A stretch of 64,000 bases of DNA, from the NCBI GenBank assembly GCA_030427635.1, contig JAUIBA010000012.1:1-64000 (forward strand), written 5' to 3'. Shown here piece after piece: positions 1 through 8,344 of this stretch. A program made the translations under genes and the position numbers. The notes beneath the pieces were generated by a model. The model saw only the letters and a list, made by a program, of their open reading frames with translations. It searched no databases and had not been told where the DNA came from. How positions within the stretch are numbered: position 1 is the stretch's first letter; every line of letters starts with the position of its first letter. Source of the stretch: Bacteroidia bacterium (GTDB taxonomy: Bacteria; Bacteroidota; Bacteroidia; Chitinophagales; Chitinophagaceae).

Positions 1-1
1 G

Positions 2-127
2 CATGTGAGCAATGGCATGGTGGATGCACAGGTGCTGATGGACGGCAGCCTTGCCAATGGCATGTACATGCTGACCCTGCACCTGAATGAAGGTAAGCAG
101 ACGCTGCACTTTGTGATGGAGCAGTAA
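2..127 (+). CDS. C-terminal fragment of a T9SS-sorted protein (partial)
   Basis: The reading frame is open from the window edge and ends at a TAA TAA double stop. The 41 visible residues have the pattern of a T9SS type A sorting domain: a Gly-Ser-Leu-Ala-Asn-Gly-Met-Tyr stretch (the 'LpxGxY' turn of these domains), then alternating hydrophobic strands and a final Phe-Val-Met. Such domains send secreted Bacteroidota proteins through the outer membrane and are removed at the surface. The functional part of the protein lies outside the window, so no function can be given. Confidence 0.6.
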   Translation, partial: HVSNGMVDAQVLMDGSLANGMYMLTLHLNEGKQTLHFVMEQ

Positions 128-140
128 TAAATAAAAATTT

Positions 141-180
141 TAACTAAACAGGGTTGCCATATGGCAACCCTGTTTAGTTA
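141..180. terminator. 40-bp perfect palindrome, bidirectional terminator
   Basis: A 20-nt arm is followed directly by its exact reverse complement, so the whole 40 bp is a perfect palindrome. It begins 13 nt after the stop of the upstream T9SS gene and is preceded by an AT-rich run. The RNA would form a long hairpin on either strand. Confidence 0.7.
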
Positions 181-229
181 AATATATGTGTAATGATTTG
201 TCAGTATAACTTTTCTCAGGTCTGCTTTA

Positions 230-237
230 TACTTTTG
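230..237 (+). promoter_or_regulatory. Bacteroidota -7 box (TACTTTTG) before HD gene
   Basis: Exact match to TAnnTTTG, ending 8 nt before the ATG at 246. A TTTG lies at 197-200, but its 29-nt spacing is longer than usual, so the -33 element is uncertain. If used, the transcript would have almost no leader. Confidence 0.4.
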
Positions 238-245
238 GCGCCCGG

Positions 246-1463
246 ATGTATATTAAGGTAAAGATTGTTAATGACCCGGTTTACGGCTTTATAAGGTTTC
301 CTGAGCCTGAACTGTTGCGTGTTATTGACCATAGATGGTTTCAGAGACTGCGCCGTATCAAACAGATGGGGCTTGCCGATTTTGTTTACCCGGGAGCTGT
401 TCATACGAGATTTGCACACTCCCTGGGGGCTTGCCATCTGGCTGGTAAAGCCATGGATGAGCTGAGGGCCAAAGGGATAAATACCCCAAAAGAGGAATAT
501 CTGGCTACGCGTCTGGCGGCGCTGTTGCATGATGTAGGGCATGGGCCATATTCTCATTCGCTGGAGCGTACATTAGTAGGCGGTGTCTCTCACGAAACAC
601 TTTCCAGGATAATCATGACCCGGATGAATAATGAGATGGGGGGAATGCTGGATAAGGCAATTGAAATATTCTCCCGTTCTTATCCTGTAAGGTATTTGCA
701 TCAGTTAGTAAGCAGCCAGCTTGATGTAGATCGTATGGATTATCTGAATCGTGACAGCTTTTATACGGGTGTTTCAGAAGGTGTTATTGGATATGATCGC
801 ATATTACAGATGCTTACAGTGCGGGATAATGAATTGATGGTGGAGGAGAAAGGGGTACAGTCAGTAGAAAAGTTCATTATTGCTCGCAGGTTAATGTATT
901 GGCAGGTATATCTGCATAAGACTGTATTAAGTACGGAGCTGCTACTGATAAATATCCTGCGCCGGGCTAAAGACCTGGTCCAGTCTGGAAAAAATCTGTT
1001 TGCTACTCCGCAACTGGATTACTTTCTTAAGAGAAACCTTAATGAGCAGGACTTTATAAACAATGAGGATCATCTGGAAGTTTTTTGCCAGATGGACGAT
1101 ACCGACATAACCTCAGCTATCAAAGTATGGCAAAATGATGATGATAAAATATTATCAGATCTTTGCCAGATGCTGATTCTCAGACGATTATATAAAGTAA
1201 GACTCAGTTCTGAATCTTTGGCAAGCTATTTGAGTGAGATGAAGGAACAGGTAATGAAAACAAAGGGGATAAAAGAAGAGGATTTACATTACTATGTATT
1301 TGGAGGCGAAACGTCAAGCAGTACCTATAATGTAAACGACGAGCTGATAAAAATTGAAACAAAATCAGGTTTGGTGAAAAACCTCACAGAAGTAAATGAC
1401 TCATTAGTTAATCCTGCTCTTGCCAAAGCAGTTCATAAAAATTACATTTGCTACGTACAATAA
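246..1463 (+). CDS. HD-domain phosphohydrolase (SAMHD1/dGTPase-like)
   Basis: A 405-residue soluble protein of the HD-domain superfamily, in the branch that includes deoxynucleoside-triphosphate triphosphohydrolases. The metal-binding HD signature is complete: H53 and H58 in the HTRFAHSLG segment, H95-D96 in LLHDVGHGPYSH, and a later Asp in SSQLDVDRMDYL (about residues 156-166). The family hydrolyses phosphate esters of nucleotides; dNTP hydrolysis is likely but the substrate cannot be read from sequence. The ATG is 8 nt after a -7 box and no upstream start competes. It precedes the lipid A operon but is separated by 96 nt containing a separate promoter, so a functional link is not implied. 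Confidence 0.8.
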   Translation: MYIKVKIVNDPVYGFIRFPEPELLRVIDHRWFQRLRRIKQMGLADFVYPGAVHTRFAHSLGACHLAGKAMDELRAKGINTPKEEYLATRLAALLHDVGHGPYSHSLERTLVGGVSHETLSRIIMTRMNNEMGGMLDKAIEIFSRSYPVRYLHQLVSSQLDVDRMDYLNRDSFYTGVSEGVIGYDRILQMLTVRDNELMVEEKGVQSVEKFIIARRLMYWQVYLHKTVLSTELLLINILRRAKDLVQSGKNLFATPQLDYFLKRNLNEQDFINNEDHLEVFCQMDDTDITSAIKVWQNDDDKILSDLCQMLILRRLYKVRLSSESLASYLSEMKEQVMKTKGIKEEDLHYYVFGGETSSSTYNVNDELIKIETKSGLVKNLTEVNDSLVNPALAKAVHKNYICYVQ

Positions 1464-1487
1464 ATATGTATAAAAACGGTTTTCACA

Positions 1488-1517
1488 TTTGAGATTGATA
1501 GGAATAATATAATATTG
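1488..1517 (+). promoter_or_regulatory. Promoter of the lpxD-lpxC/fabZ-lpxA operon
   Basis: TTTG at 1488-1491, an 18-nt spacer, then TAATATTG at 1510-1517 (one mismatch to TAnnTTTG). It predicts a leader of about 40 nt before the lpxD ATG at 1560. Confidence 0.5.
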
Positions 1518-1559
1518 TCCGGAAAGCAAGAAAACAACAACCATTGAAATAAATTTTAC

Positions 1560-2633
1560 ATGCAGTTTACAGCGCAGCAGATAGCTACACTTATTCAGGG
1601 CCGGCTAGAAGGTGATCCCACAACTACAGTAGGCAATGTAGCAAAAATAGAAGAAGCCCGCAGGGGTGATCTTTGCTTTCTGGCAAACCTTAAGTATGAA
1701 GAGTATCTTTACACTTCTGATGCTTCAGTAGTTCTTGTCAATGAGTCTTTGCAACTTAATGGACCGGTAAAAGCAACACTAATCCGGGTTAAAGATGCCT
1801 ATGCCAGTTTTGCACTGCTGTTGGAACATTACAGTAAAATGGTATCAGGTCTGGGCAAAAAGGGAATTGAACAGCCATCGTATATAGCCCAGTCTGCAAA
1901 AATTGGCAAAGATGTTTATATAGGCGCTTTTTCATATATAGACGAAGGTGCAGAAATAGGTGACGCGGTGCAGATATATCCTGGTTCATACATTGGCGCA
2001 AATGTGAGGGTAGGTGCCGGTACCCGTATAAATGCGGGGGTGAAAATATACCATGGTTGTGTGGTAGGTTGTGGTGTTACACTTCATTCAGGAGCAATAA
2101 TAGGGGCAGATGGGTTTGGTTTTGCACCATTGGCTGATGGTACCTATAAAAAAGTAGCTCAGATAGGTAATGTAGTTATTGAAGATGATGTGGAAATTGG
2201 TTCCAATACTACTATTGACAGGGCTACAATGGGGTCTACAATCATCAGAAAAGGAGTGAAGCTGGATAACCTGATACAGATAGCACATAATGTAGAAATA
2301 GGTGCCAACACTGCAATTGCAGCACAAACAGGAGTCTCCGGTAGTACCAAAATAGGACGTAATTGTATCATAGGAGGTCAGGTAGGTATAGTTGGGCATC
2401 TGGAGATAGCAGATGGTACGAAGATTAATGCCCAGTCGGGACTTTCGAAATCTATAACCGCGCCCAACATGGCTTTGAACGGCTCCCCGGCATTTGACTA
2501 TAAAAGTTCGCTGAAAAGTCAGGCAATTTTTAGAAATTTGCCGGAATTGCAGAATCGTCTTCTGAAACTTGAGGAAACTGTGCAGGAACTTACTGCACTA
2601 TTGAGCACGCAAAACATCGAGTATAAAAAGTGA
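1560..2633 (+). CDS. lpxD: UDP-3-O-acylglucosamine N-acyltransferase LpxD
   Basis: Third step of lipid A synthesis: transfers a hydroxyacyl chain from acyl-ACP to the 2-amine of UDP-3-O-acylglucosamine in the cytoplasm. The 357 residues show the LpxD layout: an N-terminal uridine-binding domain (about 1-100), a long left-handed beta-helix of hexapeptide repeats (about 105-320), and a C-terminal helix with heptad Leu spacing. The catalytic His is H243 in the QIAHNV motif. Length is normal for the family. The stop overlaps the next gene's GTG start (GTGA), pointing to translational coupling within an operon. Confidence 0.95.
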   Translation: MQFTAQQIATLIQGRLEGDPTTTVGNVAKIEEARRGDLCFLANLKYEEYLYTSDASVVLVNESLQLNGPVKATLIRVKDAYASFALLLEHYSKMVSGLGKKGIEQPSYIAQSAKIGKDVYIGAFSYIDEGAEIGDAVQIYPGSYIGANVRVGAGTRINAGVKIYHGCVVGCGVTLHSGAIIGADGFGFAPLADGTYKKVAQIGNVVIEDDVEIGSNTTIDRATMGSTIIRKGVKLDNLIQIAHNVEIGANTAIAAQTGVSGSTKIGRNCIIGGQVGIVGHLEIADGTKINAQSGLSKSITAPNMALNGSPAFDYKSSLKSQAIFRNLPELQNRLLKLEETVQELTALLSTQNIEYKK

Positions 2634-4090
2634 GCGAAGATATAGCCGTAAAAAACGATAGCAGAAAGAAGTCTGACAATCCCGGAAATGAAAGCAGCAA
2701 TCAGCATACGCTTCGTAGTGAAGTGACATTGCATGGTGTAGGGCTTCATACCGGAAAGGAAGTAACTATGACCATGAAACCGGCAAATCCGGGGCATGGA
2801 ATCCGTTTTAAGCGAGTAGACTTACCTGAGCAGCCTGTAGTAAAGGCCGATGTGGATTATGTAGTAGATACATCACGTGGTACTACAATTGAACATCAGG
2901 GTGCCAGAGTCAGTACTATAGAGCATACAATGGCTGCTCTTGTGGGGCTTGGTGTAGATAATGTACTTATTGAGCTGGATGGTCCGGAAGTTCCGATAAT
3001 GGATGGAAGTGCGCGCCAGTTTATGGAAGCAATTGAAAGTGTAGGGGTAGAGGAGCAGGAAGCACGTCGCATAGTATATGCTATAGACAGCAACATACAT
3101 TACTATGACCCTGTCAAGAATGTAGATATGCTGGCTGTTCCTTCCAATGACTACCAGATCACTGCGCTTATTGATTTCAATTCCCCTGTATTAGGCACTC
3201 AGCATGCTGCGCTCAGGCATATTGCCGATTTCAGAGAGGAAATAGGCCCATGCCGCACATTCTGTTTTCTGCATGAACTGGAGTATTTGCTGGATAACAA
3301 CCTGATAAAAGGTGGTGACCTAAGCAATGCAATAGTTGTGGTAGATAAAGTTGTGGCTTCTGATGAACTGGAACGATTGGCCCGTGTATTCAATAAACAG
3401 ACAATATCGGTAAAGCAGGAAGGAATTCTTAATAATGTGCAGCTGCACTTCCCTAATGAACCTGCCCGTCATAAATTATTGGATGTCGTTGGTGATCTTG
3501 CCCTGGCAGGTCATAATATTAAAGCCCACATTATAGCAAGCCGTCCCGGTCATGCCAGTAATGTAGAGTTTGCTAAAAAGATAAAGCAGTATATACGCAA
3601 GAATAAGCATATTGCTGATATACCGCATTACGACCCTTCTCAGCAGGCTATATACGATATAAACCATATTGTAAAAGTACTTCCTCACAAGTTTCCTTTC
3701 CTGTTTGTAGATAAGATCATAGAACTCAGTGATAATCATGTGGTGGGAGTAAAGAACGTGACATTCAACGAGCACTTCTTTCAGGGACACTTCCCTGGTA
3801 ACCCAGTAATGCCTGGTGTATTACAAATAGAAGCGCTGGCACAGACAGGAGGGATATTGGCGCTCAATAATATTAGTGATCCTGAGAATTATGATACTTA
3901 TTTCCTCAAAATAGATAAGGTTAAGTTCAAAAACGTAGTGCGTCCCGGCGATACGCTGATATTGAAACTGGAGTTATTAAGTCCTATTCGCCGTGGTATA
4001 GTAGAAATGAAGGGGACTACATACGTTGGTAACAAGCTGGCTACCGAAGCGGAGCTGGTTGCGCAATTAATCAGAAAAGATAAAAAATGA
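2630..4090 (+). CDS. lpxC-fabZ: Bifunctional LpxC deacetylase / FabZ dehydratase
   Basis: Fusion of two enzymes. The N-terminal part (about 27-320) is LpxC, the zinc enzyme that makes the committed lipid A step by deacetylating UDP-3-O-acyl-GlcNAc; zinc ligands are H99 (IEHTMAAL), H281 and D285 (HKLLDVVGDLALAG). The C-terminal part (about 340-486) is FabZ, the 3-hydroxyacyl-ACP dehydratase of fatty acid elongation, with catalytic H387 (QGHFPGNPVMPG) and E401. The fusion is typical of Bacteroidota and brings two enzymes that compete for the hydroxyacyl-ACP pool into one polypeptide. The GTG start overlaps the lpxD stop by 4 nt, and its own stop overlaps the lpxA ATG. Confidence 0.95.
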   Translation: MSEDIAVKNDSRKKSDNPGNESSNQHTLRSEVTLHGVGLHTGKEVTMTMKPANPGHGIRFKRVDLPEQPVVKADVDYVVDTSRGTTIEHQGARVSTIEHTMAALVGLGVDNVLIELDGPEVPIMDGSARQFMEAIESVGVEEQEARRIVYAIDSNIHYYDPVKNVDMLAVPSNDYQITALIDFNSPVLGTQHAALRHIADFREEIGPCRTFCFLHELEYLLDNNLIKGGDLSNAIVVVDKVVASDELERLARVFNKQTISVKQEGILNNVQLHFPNEPARHKLLDVVGDLALAGHNIKAHIIASRPGHASNVEFAKKIKQYIRKNKHIADIPHYDPSQQAIYDINHIVKVLPHKFPFLFVDKIIELSDNHVVGVKNVTFNEHFFQGHFPGNPVMPGVLQIEALAQTGGILALNNISDPENYDTYFLKIDKVKFKNVVRPGDTLILKLELLSPIRRGIVEMKGTTYVGNKLATEAELVAQLIRKDKK

Positions 4091-4884
4091 TCCACCCGCT
4101 TACCTACGTCCATCCCGACGCCAAAATAGCGCCTAATGTGCGTATAGATCCTTTTACTACCATTCATAGAAATGTGGAGATAGGCGAGGGTACATGGATA
4201 GGCTCCAATGTCACCATAATGGAAGGTGCAAGGATTGGCAAAAACTGTCAGATATTTCCTAGTTCCGTAATATCAGCCATACCTCAGGACCTTAAATTTA
4301 AAGGAGAGGACACTGTAACCGTAATAGGAGACAATACAACTATACGGGAATGTGTAACGATAAACAGGGGTACTACAGACCGTAATATGACCAGGATTGG
4401 CAGCAATTGTCATATCATGGCATATAGTCATATTGCTCATGATTGTGTAGTAGGCGATCATTGCATATTTTCAAATAATACTACACTTGCCGGCCACATA
4501 GTAGTAGGAGATCATGTAGTGCTGGCTGGCCTTACTGCAGTACAGCAGTTCGTTCGCATTGGCTCTCATGCATTTGTTACGGGCGGGTCGCTGGTAAGAA
4601 AAGATATCCCTCCATATGTAAAAGCAGCGCGAGAACCACTATCTTATGTAGGTGTAAACTCGGTAGGGCTGAAGCGCAAGGGGTATTCTATCGAGAAGAT
4701 AAATCACATACTGGATATATACCGTATACTGTTTGTACGTGGGTATAATGTATCCAAAGCGTTGAGCATTATTGAAGCAGATATTCCCGTTTCTGATGAG
4801 CGTGACGAGATTATCACTTTTGTACGTGACACAGGTAAAGGTATCATGAAGGGGTATATGCGCCGTCATGAAGATATGGCCTGA
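4087..4884 (+). CDS. lpxA: UDP-GlcNAc O-acyltransferase LpxA
   Basis: First step of lipid A synthesis: acylation of the 3-OH of UDP-GlcNAc from hydroxyacyl-ACP. The 265-residue protein is a left-handed beta-helix of hexapeptide repeats (about 1-190) followed by a helical C-terminal domain starting near YSIEKINHI. The catalytic base is H118 in SHIAHDC. The ATG overlaps the upstream stop (ATGA), so translation is probably coupled to lpxC-fabZ. Three enzymes of the same pathway are thus co-expressed in an order usual for Bacteroidota. Confidence 0.95.
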   Translation: MIHPLTYVHPDAKIAPNVRIDPFTTIHRNVEIGEGTWIGSNVTIMEGARIGKNCQIFPSSVISAIPQDLKFKGEDTVTVIGDNTTIRECVTINRGTTDRNMTRIGSNCHIMAYSHIAHDCVVGDHCIFSNNTTLAGHIVVGDHVVLAGLTAVQQFVRIGSHAFVTGGSLVRKDIPPYVKAAREPLSYVGVNSVGLKRKGYSIEKINHILDIYRILFVRGYNVSKALSIIEADIPVSDERDEIITFVRDTGKGIMKGYMRRHEDMA

Positions 4885-4932
4885 TGAAGTAGTTAATTCT
4901 CGTATAGTTTCTCAGATATGATGCTGTGTTTA

Positions 4933-5718
4933 TTACAATGTAAATGATATGGGTAACGTATAAAAAACTGATACCGGTTTATCATCCTGTATGCCGGGTT
5001 TCCAGCGGGGCATAGCTTTCAAAACACGTACGGCTTCGGCATCTATATCTTCACGCACACTTCTCATTACTTTGATGTTGCCTATAGTACCATTAGGTTT
5101 TACACAGAACCTGAGAATCACTTTACCTTCCTTACCATCATTAGCAGCTGTGGTAGGATAGCTTAAATTTTTCCGGAGAAAATTGGCAATATCCACCGAA
5201 GGTTCCGGGTAAATTTCAAAAGGTGTAAATGCTATTTCTTCGCCGGTCTCATTATAGCATTTGCCCGTCTTAACAGAGCCATCCGGGTATTGTTCTTCTT
5301 CCCGCTTCAGCACTCCGTTTTCATAATAGCTTTTCAGACTATGGTTGTCATGGTTGTAAGTCCACCATAGTTTTTTACTATTTCCGGAGTAATGTTTCCA
5401 TTCACCGGTACGCTTTCCTTCTTTATATTGTCCTGTACTATTCTTGTTCCCGTTGGTATAATATGATGTAAAGCTGCCGGTAAATACTATGCTGTCGGAA
5501 AAGAGACTATTGCATTTTGCATATAAATGTCCGGTTTCCTGGATCTTAAGTTCGGCAGCATATGTATTATTATTTTGCCGCTTAAGGTGTATGTTGTATA
5601 CCGCATCTTTTTGATTACAGGTATGAAATGCACCATTTGTATACAAAGTATATTCCTGTGCATGGCATGTGGTAGCTGCCAGTATAAGTAGTATTAATAA
5701 CCGGGTTCTATTTTTCAT
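4933..5718 (-). CDS. Secreted protein with MORN-like repeats and TonB C-terminal domain
   Basis: A 261-residue exported protein. The chosen ATG at 5718 gives a clean signal peptide (MKNRTRLLILL, then cleavage after CHAQ). Residues of about 70-150 hold MORN-like or YwqK-like repeats (GxYxxGKRTGEW, SYYENGVLKREE, YPDGSVKTG). The last 100 residues match the TonB C-terminal fold: GKVILRFCVKPNGTIGNI, EAVRVLKAMPRWKPG and the final LPISFTL strand. Canonical TonB has an N-terminal membrane anchor and proline-rich linker, both missing here, so this is probably a periplasmic TonB-domain protein and not the energy transducer itself. It converges on lpxA without a recognisable terminator. Confidence 0.75.
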   Translation of the reverse strand: MKNRTRLLILLILAATTCHAQEYTLYTNGAFHTCNQKDAVYNIHLKRQNNNTYAAELKIQETGHLYAKCNSLFSDSIVFTGSFTSYYTNGNKNSTGQYKEGKRTGEWKHYSGNSKKLWWTYNHDNHSLKSYYENGVLKREEEQYPDGSVKTGKCYNETGEEIAFTPFEIYPEPSVDIANFLRKNLSYPTTAANDGKEGKVILRFCVKPNGTIGNIKVMRSVREDIDAEAVRVLKAMPRWKPGIQDDKPVSVFYTLPISFTL

Positions 5719-5859
5719 ATGGTACGTAACACGTCTGAGCAATGTTACAATATTTTCAAACTTTCAATGGATTATTTCACTGGATTATCGAGCAGCATGG
5801 TAACTATAAATATTCTCTATTGGGTTGGACGAAAATATCATTTCCATCTATTTTGAAAC

Positions 5860-5887
5860 TTTGGCATGTCATTTGTTTGTAAATTTG
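5860..5887 (+). promoter_or_regulatory. Promoter-like boxes in the 5719-6186 gap
   Basis: TTTG at 5860-5863 and a perfect TAAATTTG at 5880-5887, 16 nt apart (another TTTG at 5852 gives 24 nt). It points toward the SPFH gene, leaving a leader near 300 nt, or could drive a 53-codon open frame at 5907-6068. Apart from this and the small minus-strand frame, I see nothing else in this gap. Confidence 0.3.
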
Positions 5888-5943
5888 CAAGTCAAATACC
5901 CAAACAATGGGCCGTATTAAGGGAGCAATGTATCCCACACATA

Positions 5944-6144
5944 TTAATCACTTCTTTCTGCCTTGTTGCCCTGTGGCAACAGCGTTTGAGCCACGTATTC
6001 CATACGTGTTGCCAGAGGCAATGGTGAACCATACAAAGATGGTTCATCCACCCAGCTACTGTTTATGATGCTATAGCCCTGCATGCAGCTATAGCTATGC
6101 CATGTGCCGTCCTTTCGGAGGATGGTAAAGTCATGCGTATGCAT
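5944..6144 (-). CDS. Small hypothetical protein, 66 residues
   Basis: A short open frame starting at an ATG at 6144 (a GTG at 6165 is also in frame). The product is polar, with no signal peptide or membrane segment; it contains a central KDGTWHSYSCMQGYSI stretch. No family is recognised. The composition looks protein-like, but the opposite strand also has an open frame at 5907-6068 behind a promoter-like site, so it may be spurious. Confidence 0.35.
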   Translation of the reverse strand: MHTHDFTILRKDGTWHSYSCMQGYSIINSSWVDEPSLYGSPLPLATRMEYVAQTLLPQGNKAERSD

Positions 6145-6186
6145 GTTTAAAAAATCAACAAACACCTTCTTACAATATATTTTAAA

Positions 6187-8091
6187 ATGATTACTACTAA
6201 TAGTTTATTCTGGATAGTTCCTTTGCTTTTATGCATTGTATTTTATAAAGTCATCCTTCGTATTTTCTTTGGCATGGTTATCGTGCCGGAAAACAGGATT
6301 GGACTCATTACCAAAAAGTTCGTACTCTTTGGCTCAGATCGCTCTTTGCCCGATGGTCGCATTATAGCCACCCGTGGGGAGGCTGGATTTCAGGCACATA
6401 CACTGGCTCCCGGTCTGTACTGGGGTATGTGGTTGTGGCAGTATAGTATAGATATGATACCCTTTACCGTAATACCGGAAGGAAAGATAGGTCTGGTACT
6501 GGCAAAGGATGGAGCCGGTATTCCTACAGGCCGCATTCTGGCCCGTCAGGTACCATGCGATAACTTTCAGGATGCTTCCCAGTTCCTTAATAATGGCGGG
6601 CAGCGTGGCAGGCAGACAGCATATATTACCGCAGGTTCTTACCGTATCAATGCGTATCTGTTTGATGTAACTATTACCGAACAATTGGTAATAGGGGAGG
6701 GCCGTGTAGGTATCATCACTACACTGGATGGTGAGCCGCTGGGTACAAATCAGATAGCGGGTCAGTACATTAATGGTCATAACAACTTTCAGGATATTGA
6801 TACATTTCTCACCAATGGCGGAAACAGGGGTATGCAGCCACAGGTAATACTGGCAGGCTCTTATTACATGAACCCCTGGGCCGTTCAGGTAGAAGAGCGT
6901 TATATGACAGAAGTGCCAATAGGTAATGTAGGGGTTGTAATATCTTACGTAGGTGATGAAGGTAAGGATGTGACTGGTGAGCAGTTTCGCCATGGCAACA
7001 TAGTGGAAAAAGGTTTCCGGGGTGTATGGTCAGAGCCGTTTGGTCCTGGTAAATATCCCATTAATACCTATACTACTAAGGTAGAGATAGTGCCTACCAC
7101 CAATCTGGTGCTAAACTGGGCCAATGCCCGCAGTGAGTCGCACATGCTGGATAAGAACCTGTCTACAATTACAGTTCGTTCCCGTGATGGTTTCCCTTTC
7201 AATCTGGATGTATCTCAGATAATACATGTACCGGCTAATGAGGCACCTAAAGTGATAGCCCGTTTTGGAAGTATGAACAATCTTGTGAGCCAGGTGCTGG
7301 AGCCTACTATCGGTAACTATTTCCGCAACTCGGCTCAGGATAGCGATGTTATTACTTTCCTTACTTCACGTAAAGAGCGTCAGGAAGCGGCAAGGGCTCA
7401 TATACGCCAGGTGCTGGAGGAGTATAACGTAAATGCTGTAGACACGCTGATAGGTGATATAGTACCACCTGAAGAGCTGATGAAAACACTTACTGACCGT
7501 AAGATAGCCGAGGAAGAGCAGAAAACTTACCAGACCCAGCGCATGGCACAGGAGCAGCGCCAGGGTATGGAAAAAGAAACTGCTATAGCCGATATGCAGA
7601 AGGAAATAGTAAAGGCACAGCAAAGTGTGGAAATTGCACGGCGCACTGCCGATGCTACTGTGAAAAAGGCAGAGGGTGATGCCACCAGCCTGAAGCTGCA
7701 GGTGCAGGCAGAAAGTGAGGCTACCAAGATGCGCGCTAATGCGGAGAGTGAAGCTACTAAAATGCGTGCAGGAGCACAGGCTGAAGCTACAAAGCTCAAT
7801 GCAGGTGCTGAAGCAGAGATGATAGCAAAAACCGGTAATGCAGAGGCTGAAAAAATACTGGCTATTGGTAAGAGTACTGCTGAGGCCTATCAGCTACAGG
7901 TGTCTGCTATGGGAGGTGATAATTTCACCCGCTATAAGATTACCGAAGAGATAGGTAAAAACAATATTAAGGTGATACCTGAAGTGCTTATAGGCGGCAG
8001 TGCCGGTGGTGCAGATGGCCCTATGAGTGGTTTACTGGGGCTAAAACTGATGGAAATGATGGATGCTGATAAGCCGCAAAAGTCAGAATAG
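6187..8091 (+). CDS. SPFH/Band 7 domain protein (flotillin-like)
   Basis: A 634-residue membrane-associated scaffold protein. One hydrophobic segment spans about residues 7-33 (LFWIVPLLLCIVFYKVIL), followed by a glycine-rich beta region and an SPFH/Band 7 domain (about 240-420, with NLSTITVRSRDGFPFNLDVSQ). After it comes a long Glu/Ala/Lys-rich coiled coil (about 430-570) with tandem EATKMRA-type repeats, typical of flotillins, and a Gly-rich tail. Family members oligomerise into rings on membranes and organise microdomains or proteases; the partner here is unknown. The gene stands alone, with a clear terminator after it. Confidence 0.8.
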   Translation: MITTNSLFWIVPLLLCIVFYKVILRIFFGMVIVPENRIGLITKKFVLFGSDRSLPDGRIIATRGEAGFQAHTLAPGLYWGMWLWQYSIDMIPFTVIPEGKIGLVLAKDGAGIPTGRILARQVPCDNFQDASQFLNNGGQRGRQTAYITAGSYRINAYLFDVTITEQLVIGEGRVGIITTLDGEPLGTNQIAGQYINGHNNFQDIDTFLTNGGNRGMQPQVILAGSYYMNPWAVQVEERYMTEVPIGNVGVVISYVGDEGKDVTGEQFRHGNIVEKGFRGVWSEPFGPGKYPINTYTTKVEIVPTTNLVLNWANARSESHMLDKNLSTITVRSRDGFPFNLDVSQIIHVPANEAPKVIARFGSMNNLVSQVLEPTIGNYFRNSAQDSDVITFLTSRKERQEAARAHIRQVLEEYNVNAVDTLIGDIVPPEELMKTLTDRKIAEEEQKTYQTQRMAQEQRQGMEKETAIADMQKEIVKAQQSVEIARRTADATVKKAEGDATSLKLQVQAESEATKMRANAESEATKMRAGAQAEATKLNAGAEAEMIAKTGNAEAEKILAIGKSTAEAYQLQVSAMGGDNFTRYKITEEIGKNNIKVIPEVLIGGSAGGADGPMSGLLGLKLMEMMDADKPQKSE

Positions 8092-8103
8092 GATTAAACA
8101 TAT

Positions 8104-8136
8104 AAGGGGTGGTGTTAAGATGATATACCACCCCTT
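8104..8136 (+). terminator. Terminator after SPFH gene
   Basis: A 10-bp perfect stem (8104-8113 with 8127-8136) around a 13-nt loop, starting 12 nt after the stop codon and followed by TCTTA. Confidence 0.7.
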
Positions 8137-8344
8137 CTTATGGGTATTTATTGTATTGATATTATTCGCAAGTGTTTATATTTTCTTGTTTCACTGTAGC
8201 TAATCTTGTGATTCATATGTTAAAAAGGCCCCTTGTTTTTCGTCGTTGCAACATCTTTACACGTATCTGCAACAATTGTGAATGCCTCTAAGCCTTACCT
8301 GGCATTACTTTTGCCATCTCATTTCAAAATAAATATTGAGAACT

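Noticed and set aside
2088-2399. Long minus-strand open frames inside lpxD
   Set aside because: They are antisense shadows of the well-supported lpxD coding frame and read as Tyr/Cys-rich sequence with no domain.
4933-5718. Canonical TonB energy transducer
   Set aside because: It has a cleavable signal peptide and MORN-like repeats, not a membrane anchor and proline-rich linker.
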